A DNA stretch of 64,000 bases from Pseudomonas furukawaii (lineage in GTDB: Bacteria; Pseudomonadota; Gammaproteobacteria; Pseudomonadales; Pseudomonadaceae): contig NZ_AP014862.1 in NCBI RefSeq assembly GCF_002355475.1, forward strand, positions 4,340,001-4,404,000. Direction: 5' to 3'. Position numbers and translations under genes: made by a program. Shown here one piece after another: positions 43,902 through 53,231 of the stretch. The notes beneath the pieces were generated by a model. That model did not search any database. It was not told where the DNA came from and worked only from the letters and a program-made list of their open reading frames with translations. Position 1 is the stretch's first letter. Every line of letters begins with the position of its first letter.

Positions 43902-46900
43902 TCAATCAGGCATCCAGGCGCGATGCCATTCGGCAAGGTTGTCACCCGACAGCATCCAGTCCCGCAGGACCGTTTCGCGGAGCAGGTCACCTGCCCGCGC
44001 GGACGCATCCGGGTCGTTGAGGTGCATGCGGATGGCATCCACCCAGTCGCGGAAGCGGTTCTTCACGCGAGTCACCGGCAAGCCGTCCTGGTAGCAGCGG
44101 ACATCGCTGCAGATCACTGGGTAGCCGCAAGCACCGTATTCCAGCAAGCGCAGGTTGCTCTTGCACTCGTTGAAGAGGTTCTGCTCCACCGGCGCCAGGG
44201 CCAGGTCCAGGTTGAGGCTGGCCAGGGCCTGCGGGTAGCGGTTGATGTCCACACCCGGATGGACTTCCTTGACGTAGGGACGGATGGCCTCCGGGCACAT
44301 GCCGAAGAAGACCCAGTCCACCTCCCCTGCCAGCTCCTTGACCACGTCGACGATCATCTCCAGGTCGCCGCTGTGCCCGGCACCACCCGCCCAGCCGACC
44401 CGGGCTCGGGTGCCGGTGCGACGATGGCTCTGCAGGTCGCCCCACCAGTGCGTCGGCAATCGGTTGCGGACCACCCGGATCTGCTCGTGCATGCCGGCGA
44501 ACGCCTCGGCCAGAGGTTCAGTGGAAACCACGAAGCGGTCGACGCAGGCGAAGCCCTGGCGCAACGAGCGCAGGATGTCCTTGGGCATGTGCTGCCGGTG
44601 GGCATTCTTCAAGGGCAGGTTGGGCAGGTAGTCGTCCAGTTCGTAGACCTTGAATGCCGAGGAGAAGGCCTTCATCCGGCGCATGGCCTCCAGGCGCGCC
44701 TCACCCACCTGCCGCTGCAGGAGGATGACGTCGGGCTGGAAACGCTCCAGCTCGGTCAGGGGCAACAGGTGAGTGGACATCACGCCTTCCAGGAACCCCT
44801 CATCCTCCAGGGCCTTGAAAGGCTGAACCACCCGGTAGTGGCCACAGCCGAAGAGGTCGGCCGGGTGCGCCAGTATCCGAGGCAGCGGACGCCAGGACTC
44901 CAGCGGGCGCCAGGCGAGGCCGACGTCGGCCAACTTGAAGCCACCGGGCTGCAACAACGAGAAATTCGGGTTGTAGGCCGGATCACGGGCAAGCACGGGC
45001 AGCCATCGGGCGTAGAGCGCATCCTCTTCGTCCTTGCTGGGAGCTTCCTGGGCCGCCGCCTCCAGCATGAGCCGCGCGCTCGCCGCCCACACCGTGAGGT
45101 AGCCGGCCTGGCGGCTGCGCAGGCAGAGGTCCACATCCAGGTAGCACGCTGGCAGGTCCGTCGCGCAGCCGCCCAGTTCGGCGTAGAGATCACGACCGAT
45201 CATCAGGCAGTCACGGCTGACGGCGCTGTAATCCTGGTCTACCTGCAGGCGCTGCAGGTAACCCGGCGCGTCCAGCGCCTCACCCGCGAAGGGCCGGCCA
45301 ACGGGACCGTCCAGCCCCAGAACCAGGCCGGCGTGTCGCACCGCGCCATCCGCCGCGATCAGCTTGGCGCCCACCACACCGACCTCGGGACGCAAGGCAT
45401 GGTTGACCAGTTCATCCAGCCAGCCCGCATCGATCACTGCGGTGTCAGGTGACAACAACAGGAGGAAGTCGCCGTTGGCCTGGGTCGCGGCAAGGTTGAG
45501 GGCAGCCGCATCGGACCGCTCGGCGCTCGGCCAGACCGTCCGCAGGCGCGCCTCGCCCAGGCCGGCAAGTGCCGTGAGCCAGTCACGGACGTCGCCAGCA
45601 GCGGCATCGTTCTCGATCAGCAGCAGTTCGTAGTGAGGGTAGCGGGTGCTTTCCAGCAGGCTTTCGACGCAGCGCTGCAACGGGGCCAGTTGGCTGCCGG
45701 CCAGCAGCAGCACCGAGACCAGCGGCTGCTGAGGGTGTCCATAGCGGATGCGGTACTGGCCCGGCTGGACCGACCCGATCTCGGGCCGTTCGTACCCCCT
45801 GCCCTGCAAATGCCGCAGGATGGCCCGGCGCTCGTCATCGAGATCGGCGAGCACCGGCGCTTCGGTGATCAGCAAGGGCTCGGCGATATGGCCCAGCCCC
45901 GCCAACCCGCCCCCGTTGATCAGCCGCAGGATCAGGTCCAGCTCGACGGCCTGCGGCAACTCGGCATCGAAGCCGCCGATCTGCAGCACCTGGTCCCGAC
46001 GGAACAACCAGTGATGGGCCATGCCGGCAGGGAAACTGAGCAGGTAGTCGAGGTTGAAGGCCGGGCGGAAGCCGGCACCGAGCGCACCCTGCGCCTGGCG
46101 ATAGACCAGGTCGCAGTACACGGCGCGGCAATCCGGCGCCGTCAGCAGTTCCAGGCTGGCCATCAACAGGCCGTTGGCGGTGAACTCGTCGCCGGCCCTG
46201 GCCACCAGCAGCCAATCGAAATCGGCATCCTGAAGCGCCTGGTTCAGCACGCCCACCCAGTTCTCGGCGGTCACCTCGAGGACCGGCAGGGCCAGATCGC
46301 CCGACGCGCCCACGGACAGCAGCAACGGCTGCAGATTGTCGTAGCCGTTGTGCGGCGGCTGCAGGGACGCCAGAGTCCGCGCCACCGCGTCGCGTTCAGC
46401 TCCCAGGTCCAGCACCACCACACCGATGCGGGGACCGCCGGCGTTCGCTTCCAGGCGCTCGGCCACCAGTCGCTGCTGGCCAGCGCTCAGCTCACGCGCC
46501 TGCAGCCAACCCTGCAGGCCGGCCTTGCGCGGCGAGCCTGCCCCCTTCAGCAGACCGAAGCGCCGCAGCATGTCGTCGCGGCCGAGACGGACCCGCTCGC
46601 TGCCGAGGTCGGCGTGACGCCGGTACATTTCCTGGTAGAGCGCGCCGAAGTTCTTCTGCTCGCGCCCCAGCATGTGGTCGGAGCCAGTGTTGGGCGCATC
46701 CCGCAGACGCACCTCGGCCGTGACGACCGGCAGGTGCACGAAGGGATAGCGCGCCGCCAGGCGCAGGAGCATGTCCCAGTCTTCGAAGGCCGAGAGCCCG
46801 GTGTCGAATTCGCCCACCGAAGCCAGCATGCTGCGCGGATGTGCCCAGGTGTTCACCGGGATGTAGTTCTGCACGAACAGCCGTTCGCGGTCGAAGACCT

Positions 46901-48755
46901 CGTGGGCGAAGGGCGCCTGGCGAGCGAGTTCGACGCGGGAGTCCCCTTCCAGGCGCTCGTTGACGTACTCGACGCCGGTGTAGACCACGCTCTGCGGCTG
47001 GCGCTCGAACGCGCCGGCCAGGCTTTCCAGATGCGTGGGCAGGTAGAGGTCGTCGTCGTCGAGGTAACAGATGAAGCGGCCTCGGGCCAGCTTGAGGCCG
47101 GCATTGCGCGCTGCCGACAAGCCCTGGTTGCGTCCCTGGTAGAGGTAGGTGATCGGCAGGTCGAATTCCGCCAGCAGGGACTCCACGGGGTCGCCGTGGT
47201 CATTCACCAGGATGACCTCGAAGTCCTTGAGGGTCTGCGCCTCCAGGCTGGCGAGGGCATGGCGCAGCAGGCCGGGACGGTTGTAGGTGGTGAGGATGAT
47301 CGAGAACAGCGACGTCTCCCCCTCCCGCGCCAGGGCCTCCAGGCGCTCGCAGAGCTGGCGGGCATGCTGGCCGAGCTCCGACTGGGTCTCCTGGGGATAC
47401 AGGGCCAGGCGCCGCTGGATATGGGCGGCCACCTCGCGCTCGCGCCCCTTCAGGCGGGCTTCCGCCTTGCGGTTGAACACCCCCTGCACGATCGCCAGGT
47501 GCGCCGCCAGCGGCTCCGCGGAGGCGTAGAAACGGTTCGACTCCTGCCCGCCATGCCAGCGATAGCTGACCCCGGGCGTGTCGACATAGGCGAAGTCGGG
47601 AAAACGCTCGGCCATCTGCACGACCATTTCCCAGTCGCCCGCGCTGTAGGTCTTCTCCGGCCGCCAGGTGGTGCAGAAGGCCTCGCGGCGATAGATCACC
47701 GCCGACGGCGCCATGTAGCAATCGTGGATCAGCAGGTCGGCGACCTCGTTGCGCCCGCCGACGTAGTCGCCACTCCAGTAGCCTGGGTGGCGCGGCTGGT
47801 TGATGGGCTGCCCGTTGCCGTCGACCCAGCGGATGCTGGTATAGCCGACCGCCACCTGCGGCTGCTGCTCGAGGAGCGGCAGCAGGCGGGACAGGTGGCC
47901 CGGATTGAAGTAGTCGTCCGCCGAGAGGAAGGTCAGGTAGCGTCCCCGGGCCACCCACATGCCATTGCGCCAGTTGTAGCCGGGGCCGTAGTTGTAGCGA
48001 TTGCGCATGTAGCGAACGCGAGGCTCATCGGCGAATGCGCGCATCACCTGCGGGGTGTCGTCGGTGGAGGCGTTGTCCAGCACCAGGATCTCGATGTCGT
48101 CCAGCCCCTGGTCCAGCACCGACTGGACGCACTGCGGCAGGAAACGCCCGTAGTTGTAGGAGGGAATCACGACGCTGAGCAGTGGTCCGTCGCCACGGAC
48201 CCTGGCGGCATCGGCGGCGATGGCCGAGGTGACGCGGTGGATCCAGAAGTCCGCCGAGCGGTGGTAGAGCCGGGAGTGGTCACGCTCGTCATCATTGCGT
48301 GCGATGGCCCAGGGCTCAGCCCCCTCCCTGTCGGTCAGCACATCGGAGTTCAGATAAATCAGGCGCTCGTCATAGAAGGGGACGACCGCCGGCAGGAATA
48401 GCGCGGCGTAGCGGCTCTCATCGTCCAGCCCCTCCCGCTCGTCGCCTCGCTGCAATACCAGATAACAGTTCCGGGGCTCGATGGCAGCGAGCAATGGCTG
48501 GCCACGGTAGTCGCTGGCGATCAGCAGCAGGCCGTCGCAATCGGTCGCGGCCGCCGCCGTATCGACGCGTTCGAAAGCAAGACCATTACCCTGCCCGTAG
48601 CATCCGAGCGGCTCAAGTGGCATCTGCCGCGCCAGGTGCGACCAATCCTCCTCAGACAGGACAAATGCCCGCTGGGTGCTCGAGTCGAAGCCGGCGATCC
48701 CTACATGCCAGGGATGCTTGCAACGCCCCCCCGCGATCCAAGCCCAGTCCGTCAT
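43902..48755 (-). CDS. 1617-residue multi-module glycosyltransferase, likely the flagellin glycan transferase
   Basis: The protein reads as a chain of modules: an unassigned N-terminal domain (1-190), a GT2 domain (about 190-420, SVVIPSYNYGRF, LTFLSADDYFNPG), a second GT2 domain (about 481-720, IILTTYNRPG, CYLDDDDLYLP), a degenerate GT2-like segment (about 774-990), a fourth GT2-like domain (about 1008-1240, LLLLSPDTAVID) and a GT-B-like C-terminal domain (about 1298-1617, VGWAGGAGHSGDLEMI). It occupies the position of fgtA next to fliC in glycosylating Pseudomonas, whose product transfers rhamnose to flagellin. The first two modules keep DXD-like acids, the third does not. Overlaps the upstream GT2 gene by four bases. 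Confidence 0.82.
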   Translation of the reverse strand: MTDWAWIAGGRCKHPWHVGIAGFDSSTQRAFVLSEEDWSHLARQMPLEPLGCYGQGNGLAFERVDTAAAATDCDGLLLIASDYRGQPLLAAIEPRNCYLVLQRGDEREGLDDESRYAALFLPAVVPFYDERLIYLNSDVLTDREGAEPWAIARNDDERDHSRLYHRSADFWIHRVTSAIAADAARVRGDGPLLSVVIPSYNYGRFLPQCVQSVLDQGLDDIEILVLDNASTDDTPQVMRAFADEPRVRYMRNRYNYGPGYNWRNGMWVARGRYLTFLSADDYFNPGHLSRLLPLLEQQPQVAVGYTSIRWVDGNGQPINQPRHPGYWSGDYVGGRNEVADLLIHDCYMAPSAVIYRREAFCTTWRPEKTYSAGDWEMVVQMAERFPDFAYVDTPGVSYRWHGGQESNRFYASAEPLAAHLAIVQGVFNRKAEARLKGREREVAAHIQRRLALYPQETQSELGQHARQLCERLEALAREGETSLFSIILTTYNRPGLLRHALASLEAQTLKDFEVILVNDHGDPVESLLAEFDLPITYLYQGRNQGLSAARNAGLKLARGRFICYLDDDDLYLPTHLESLAGAFERQPQSVVYTGVEYVNERLEGDSRVELARQAPFAHEVFDRERLFVQNYIPVNTWAHPRSMLASVGEFDTGLSAFEDWDMLLRLAARYPFVHLPVVTAEVRLRDAPNTGSDHMLGREQKNFGALYQEMYRRHADLGSERVRLGRDDMLRRFGLLKGAGSPRKAGLQGWLQARELSAGQQRLVAERLEANAGGPRIGVVVLDLGAERDAVARTLASLQPPHNGYDNLQPLLLSVGASGDLALPVLEVTAENWVGVLNQALQDADFDWLLVARAGDEFTANGLLMASLELLTAPDCRAVYCDLVYRQAQGALGAGFRPAFNLDYLLSFPAGMAHHWLFRRDQVLQIGGFDAELPQAVELDLILRLINGGGLAGLGHIAEPLLITEAPVLADLDDERRAILRHLQGRGYERPEIGSVQPGQYRIRYGHPQQPLVSVLLLAGSQLAPLQRCVESLLESTRYPHYELLLIENDAAAGDVRDWLTALAGLGEARLRTVWPSAERSDAAALNLAATQANGDFLLLLSPDTAVIDAGWLDELVNHALRPEVGVVGAKLIAADGAVRHAGLVLGLDGPVGRPFAGEALDAPGYLQRLQVDQDYSAVSRDCLMIGRDLYAELGGCATDLPACYLDVDLCLRSRQAGYLTVWAASARLMLEAAAQEAPSKDEEDALYARWLPVLARDPAYNPNFSLLQPGGFKLADVGLAWRPLESWRPLPRILAHPADLFGCGHYRVVQPFKALEDEGFLEGVMSTHLLPLTELERFQPDVILLQRQVGEARLEAMRRMKAFSSAFKVYELDDYLPNLPLKNAHRQHMPKDILRSLRQGFACVDRFVVSTEPLAEAFAGMHEQIRVVRNRLPTHWWGDLQSHRRTGTRARVGWAGGAGHSGDLEMIVDVVKELAGEVDWVFFGMCPEAIRPYVKEVHPGVDINRYPQALASLNLDLALAPVEQNLFNECKSNLRLLEYGACGYPVICSDVRCYQDGLPVTRVKNRFRDWVDAIRMHLNDPDASARAGDLLRETVLRDWMLSGDNLAEWHRAWMPD

Positions 48756-50215
48756 GCTGTCTCCACCTCGATTGGAGCGGTCGAATGCTGTTGCCGGGTG
48801 GCGCCGTCCAGGCCATCCACCAGGTCCTTCCAGGAAATGATGAGCGCCGCGCCGGCCAGGTGCTGCCGGATCAGGGCCTCGATGTAATGCTCATGGTCGC
48901 GCTCGGAGCTCACCAGGACCACGTCCTCCGGCCCGACGTGCTCGCGCATCCAGTCCAGCGCGTGAATGGGCACGCCCAGCAGCGAACGGCCCTGGCGGTT
49001 GACGTTGGAATCCAGGCAGGCCAGGACCTCACAGCCGCCGCGACGCGCTTCCAGCACCAGCAGGGCGGCGATGAAGGCGCTGCCGAACACCACGACCCGC
49101 CGCCCCGCCAGGGGCGCCAGCAGATTCGCGCTGGCATCGTCCGCCCGTGCCTGCGCCCAACGCAGCAACTGGCGGGTGGCGCTGCCGTGCCCTTGGGCCG
49201 ACAGGCCCTTCACCCCGGCAAAGCGTTCGCCCGGCGTAAGCAGGTCGTGCAGCATGACGATCGGCAGCCCGGCCAGGAAGGCGTCCGGCGAGGCGTCCAG
49301 GTTGGCCTTGAGCTTCGCGGTCGCGCGCGCCACCCGGTCGACGACGCCTGTACCCACGCGTGCCCGCGCCTGGGTGGTGATCAGTTCCTGGATATCGAAG
49401 CGCTCCACGAAGGCGTCGAAATGCAGGGCATCCGGGCGTCCGCCGGGCACCTGGCCGGCCACCCTCTTCAGCCGGCGATAGAGGTAGACGCCCGGGCGCG
49501 AGAGGCTGGCCGCGTGGGAGAACTGGTTGGTGTGCACCCGGCGGCGCAGCAACGGCGCGCCGATATAACCGATGGCATGGCGACGGTTGACCCGCGCCGG
49601 CAACAGCACATCGGCGATGCCCGCCGCATCCATGGGGTTCTTCAGGCGCGGTGCCTCGCGAAACGGCAACTCCATGGAATACAGCCTGGGCAGGCAGGCG
49701 CGCTCCAGCATGACCCCACTGGGCATCGGCCACAGTCGCTCCCTGAGGAAGCTGGCGATGTACTCGCCGGGCCCGAACACCCGGTCTTCCTCCGGTGCGT
49801 TGACGCTCCCGGGAATGGCCCGACCGTCCTGGTCGATATCGCTGACCCGGGTCCAGGCCAGACGCACCTCGGGGTGAGCATCCATGAACGCCATCTGCCG
49901 CTCCAGCATGTCCGGCTCCATGATGTCGTCGTCGTGGGTGACGATCACCCGCTTGCCGATGGCGAGATGGAAGGCCGAGCAGCAGTTGAACTCCACCGTG
50001 GAGTAATGCACCGAGTTCCGCACATAACGGATCCTCGGGTCGGGAAGGCCCAGCACGTAGGCCCCCGTGCCATCGGTGCTGCCGTTGTCCAGCACCAGCA
50101 GCTCGAAGGTCCGGTAGCTCTGCCCGAGGATCGCCTCCACGGCTTCCTTGAGGTAGTGCAGCCGGTTGTAGGTCAGCAGGGCGACCGTCAGCGGCGGCGG
50201 CGCACGGCGGCTCAT
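48752..50215 (-). CDS. GT2 glycosyltransferase fused to a C-terminal Rossmann module
   Basis: The 487-residue protein begins with a GT2 domain (VALLTYNRLHYLKEAVEAIL, DNGSTDGT, THDDDIMEPDM with the acidic metal motif) up to about residue 230, followed by a helical middle region and a C-terminal Rossmann-like module (about 372-470, VVVFGSAFIAALLVLE, LDSNVNRQGRSLLGVPI, VVLVSSERDH). The same type of C-terminal module is found in two methyltransferases of this operon. It is coupled by four-base overlaps to the genes on both sides. Confidence 0.8.
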   Translation of the reverse strand: MSRRAPPPLTVALLTYNRLHYLKEAVEAILGQSYRTFELLVLDNGSTDGTGAYVLGLPDPRIRYVRNSVHYSTVEFNCCSAFHLAIGKRVIVTHDDDIMEPDMLERQMAFMDAHPEVRLAWTRVSDIDQDGRAIPGSVNAPEEDRVFGPGEYIASFLRERLWPMPSGVMLERACLPRLYSMELPFREAPRLKNPMDAAGIADVLLPARVNRRHAIGYIGAPLLRRRVHTNQFSHAASLSRPGVYLYRRLKRVAGQVPGGRPDALHFDAFVERFDIQELITTQARARVGTGVVDRVARATAKLKANLDASPDAFLAGLPIVMLHDLLTPGERFAGVKGLSAQGHGSATRQLLRWAQARADDASANLLAPLAGRRVVVFGSAFIAALLVLEARRGGCEVLACLDSNVNRQGRSLLGVPIHALDWMREHVGPEDVVLVSSERDHEHYIEALIRQHLAGAALIISWKDLVDGLDGATRQQHSTAPIEVETA

Positions 50216-51156
50216 GGAGTGACTCCCGAATGCGCTGCGATGATCGAGCGGTGCCGCTCGCCATGGAGGAAGATGAAGTTGGTTTGCGCCGTGGTCTCGT
50301 CGATCAGGGCACAGCGCCGCACACCGTCCTGATGCAGGGTGTAGGCGCCATAGCCATGGCGACCGAGCAGCTGCAGCACATCGTTGGGGTGGTAGTCGAA
50401 CTGCCGTGCCCATTTGCGCAACAGTTCGATGAGGATCACCGGCTGGTGGCGGGCAAGCACGGCTTCGGCGCCCTGCATCACCATCAGCTCGGCCCCTTCG
50501 ACATCGCACTTGATGACGTGCGGTGCCAGGCCGTTGCGCTCGCAGAACAGGTCCAGCGTGGTCCCCGGACAGGGAATCCGCTCCAGGCTCTCCGCGCCGC
50601 ATGGCTGCCCCGCCACCGCCAGGGACGTAGCCCCCGAGCAGCGGGGCGTGTGGAGAAACTCCAGCGGGCCCTCGCGGTGGGAGAATGCCAGCCGATGGGC
50701 CTCGACATTGCCCAGGCCGTTGTGCCGGATATTCCGCTGGAGCAGCTCATGGGTATGGGGAATGGGCTCGAAGGCATGCACCTGCGCCAGCGGACGGTGC
50801 CGCGCCAGGGCCAAGGCATACCAGCCACAGTTGGCACCGATGTCCAGGAAGGTGCCATCCTCCGGCAACACCGACTTGAGGAACTCCGTCTCCGCCGTTT
50901 CATAGGCACGAAAGTTCATCAGGGTGTAGGGCACCAGATGCTGGTCCTGGGGGTCCAGCACCAATTCCACCTGCTGGGAGCGGGAGCGGACGTAGATACC
51001 GTCGGCCTGGATGCGCAAGGCCTCCACATCGGTGCCCTGGAGCAGGCCGGGGTAGTCGAAGAGGCCCTCGTGCCGGGCATGGATGGCCTCGATGTAGTCC
51101 TGCTTGCGGATTTCACCGGCCTCATGGGCGTCGCGCAGCTGCGTCAGCGTATTCAT
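50212..51156 (-). CDS. FkbM-family methyltransferase
   Basis: The 314-residue protein has a class I SAM-binding fold of the FkbM type, with motif I FLDIGANCGWYALALARH, HAFEPIPHTHELLQ and KCDVEGAELMVMQGAEAVL, usual for sugar O-methyltransferases. The ATG at 51156 overlaps the stop of the preceding C-methyltransferase (ATGA). Methylation of a flagellin glycan sugar is the probable role. Confidence 0.85.
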   Translation of the reverse strand: MNTLTQLRDAHEAGEIRKQDYIEAIHARHEGLFDYPGLLQGTDVEALRIQADGIYVRSRSQQVELVLDPQDQHLVPYTLMNFRAYETAETEFLKSVLPEDGTFLDIGANCGWYALALARHRPLAQVHAFEPIPHTHELLQRNIRHNGLGNVEAHRLAFSHREGPLEFLHTPRCSGATSLAVAGQPCGAESLERIPCPGTTLDLFCERNGLAPHVIKCDVEGAELMVMQGAEAVLARHQPVILIELLRKWARQFDYHPNDVLQLLGRHGYGAYTLHQDGVRRCALIDETTAQTNFIFLHGERHRSIIAAHSGVTP

Positions 51157-52334
51157 TGGCGGTCGGTATCCTGTTCGGCAAGGCAGATGATGCGCCCGGT
51201 CCAGCCGTAGGCGTCGACGAGCGTGCGCCTGATCTCCTCGGCATAGGTGGTGCTGGCGATGAAGACCGTCGCGTCCGGATGTTCCCGCACCGACTCGGGC
51301 GCGGAAATGGCGACACCGAGCAAGGGCTTGCCCTGCAGGGCCTTGTTGCGATCGACGATGGCGCGGATGTTCGCCTCGCCCAGGCGGGTATCGCAGAGCA
51401 GGCGGCTGGTCAGGCCACCCGCCCCCCAGATGACCAGGGGCTCGCCGCTGGCCACCAGTCGCCGCGCCTGTGCCTCCACCGGCGCCAATCGCTCCTGGGA
51501 GAACGCCACATAGCGGCGCAGGCTGTCCGCCGAGGCCCGGTCCGGCTCGATGGCGACGGAAGCTTCCCCCGCCTTGCGGTAGAGCGCCAGGAGGTAGTGG
51601 TTGTCGTAGAAGTCGTTGTGCTGGGAGATGACCTCGACCTTCTCGAAGCCCGCGCCACGGAGCAGGTTGTCCAGGCTGGTCTCGCTGAAGAAGTTGATGT
51701 GCTCCAGGGCGAACTCCAGGAAGGGCTCGGCCGGTGGTGCCGCGCCGAAAGACATTACATCGGGGACAGCGAGGAACAGGTAGCCGCCCTCCTCCAGCAG
51801 TGTGGAGATCTTTGCCATGCCGCCGGTGAGGTCGGCGATGTGCTCCAGCACGCCGCACAGGCTGACCAGGCGGAAGCGCTCTTCCGTGGCGAACCCGTCC
51901 AGGGTCCCGCTGCGGATATCCAGTCCGTAGGTCCGCCTCGCCAACTCACTGGCGGCGGGGCTCGGCTCCATACCCAGCAAGGACTCGAAACCGGCTATCT
52001 GGAATTGCCGAAGGAAATGCCCCATGCCAGAACCGATATCCAGGATGCGGTCATCGCGCTTCAGTGGGGCGTTGTCCTGCACGAAGCGGAAGAAGTCGGC
52101 ATGGATCCGCTCGAGGCCGGCGGGTAACTCGGCGTGCAGATGATGCTCGACGCCCTGGTAGAACTGGTTGAGGGCCGACTGGTCCGGGATGTCACTGGCG
52201 TAGGCGAAGCCGCAAACGCGGCACGCCACCACATCGTAGTGAACGGGCCGGGGCAGTCCGGGAAACAGGAAGTGCTGGCGGCGCAATGCCTCCGGCTCCG
52301 CTCCACCGCAGATTTCACAAGCTCTCCTGGTCAA
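51153..52334 (-). CDS. Zinc-binding sugar C-methyltransferase-like protein
   Basis: The 393-residue protein has the three-part architecture of NDP-sugar C-methyltransferases: N-terminal zinc site (CEICGG and CRVCG), a central class I SAM domain (RILDIGSGMGHFLRQFQIAG) and a C-terminal Rossmann-like domain (LVIWGAGGLTSRLLCDTRLG, IVDRNKALQGKPLLGV, TVFIASTTYAEEI). In that family the C-terminal domain binds the nucleotide sugar. The start is an unusual TTG at 52334 with AAGGA eight bases upstream. It would add a methyl branch to the CDP-keto sugar made by the operon; the position is unknown. Confidence 0.82.
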   Translation of the reverse strand: MTRRACEICGGAEPEALRRQHFLFPGLPRPVHYDVVACRVCGFAYASDIPDQSALNQFYQGVEHHLHAELPAGLERIHADFFRFVQDNAPLKRDDRILDIGSGMGHFLRQFQIAGFESLLGMEPSPAASELARRTYGLDIRSGTLDGFATEERFRLVSLCGVLEHIADLTGGMAKISTLLEEGGYLFLAVPDVMSFGAAPPAEPFLEFALEHINFFSETSLDNLLRGAGFEKVEVISQHNDFYDNHYLLALYRKAGEASVAIEPDRASADSLRRYVAFSQERLAPVEAQARRLVASGEPLVIWGAGGLTSRLLCDTRLGEANIRAIVDRNKALQGKPLLGVAISAPESVREHPDATVFIASTTYAEEIRRTLVDAYGWTGRIICLAEQDTDRQ

Positions 52335-52347
52335 TCTCGGATTCCTT

Positions 52348-53220
52348 TCATGGGTTCAGCCATCGATGCAGGGGCGAACCGACGTCGATACGTGCGTGGT
52401 AGTTCCCCAGGGCTACCTGAGTCGCCTCTCCAACCAGATATTTGGAATAGCGCGTCTCCGGGTGCTCGTGCTCCTGCTGGTTGATCAACTCGGCCAGCTG
52501 GGCACCGGCCTCATCGAGCAACGGACCGTAGTGGCGACGGCTTTGGTTCAGGTGATCCTGAGCCACCGCGTAGAGCATGCGGTCATAGGCCAAGGCCCGG
52601 TCGAGCCGGGTCTTGAGGGCGGGCTCGACGGCTTTCCTCGCGTCCGGTCGCACATTGCACTTCTGTGGCACCACATGCTGCCAACCCAACTTCTTCGCCA
52701 TGATCAACAAGGACACCTCGAACTGCTCGCTGACCCCGACGAATTCGCTGGCCCAAAGGTTGTCGATGGCCACTCCCAGCTGGGTCATGGAGATGGTCTC
52801 GGTGGTAAAGGTGCCGCTCACATAGTGGGCAATGGCGTTGCGGTAATAGGGGATGTCAAGCGCAACGCTGATGCGTTGGTCCTCGGATAGGCCGGAAGCG
52901 GCCAATTCACGGTGGAAGCGATGCTCCTCATCGCGCGTCGCATGGGCAATATCCGAGAGGAAGCGCTCGACGGGGTCACGCAGGAACGTGAAATACCGGG
53001 GCTCGCGGATTCCAAGGAAGCGGTGGGTGCCGTAGGGGGTATGCCCCTGGATCAGCCGATAGGTATCCGTTCTGCCCATCTGAGCAGCTGCAGCCACCAG
53101 TATTTCCTTGGGATCCCCGTACAGGCTGAGCACCTCATCAGCCGCATAGTTCTCGGTGATCAGCGTGCGTAGCGTGCTGCCGGCGGTCTTGGGGATGTGG
53201 ATGAAAATGGGGGGGTTCAT
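52348..53220 (-). CDS. Sulfotransferase family 2 protein
   Basis: The 290-residue protein carries the 5' phosphosulfate-binding loop IHIPKTAGSTLRTLI near the N-terminus and the 3' phosphate motif TFLRDPVERFLSDIAHATRDEE (noted as LRDPVERFLS), both typical of PAPS-dependent carbohydrate sulfotransferases. The ATG at 53220, with AGGAG seven bases upstream, is preferred over the coupled ATG at 53235. Sulfation of a glycan on flagellin would be unusual and would add negative charge to the filament. Confidence 0.85.
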   Translation of the reverse strand: MNPPIFIHIPKTAGSTLRTLITENYAADEVLSLYGDPKEILVAAAAQMGRTDTYRLIQGHTPYGTHRFLGIREPRYFTFLRDPVERFLSDIAHATRDEEHRFHRELAASGLSEDQRISVALDIPYYRNAIAHYVSGTFTTETISMTQLGVAIDNLWASEFVGVSEQFEVSLLIMAKKLGWQHVVPQKCNVRPDARKAVEPALKTRLDRALAYDRMLYAVAQDHLNQSRRHYGPLLDEAGAQLAELINQQEHEHPETRYSKYLVGEATQVALGNYHARIDVGSPLHRWLNP

Positions 53221-53231
53221 AAAGGCTCTCC

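Noticed and set aside
45633-48401. 922-residue open frame antisense to the giant glycosyltransferase
   Set aside because: Gln/Val/His-rich mirror frame, no start signal or domain.
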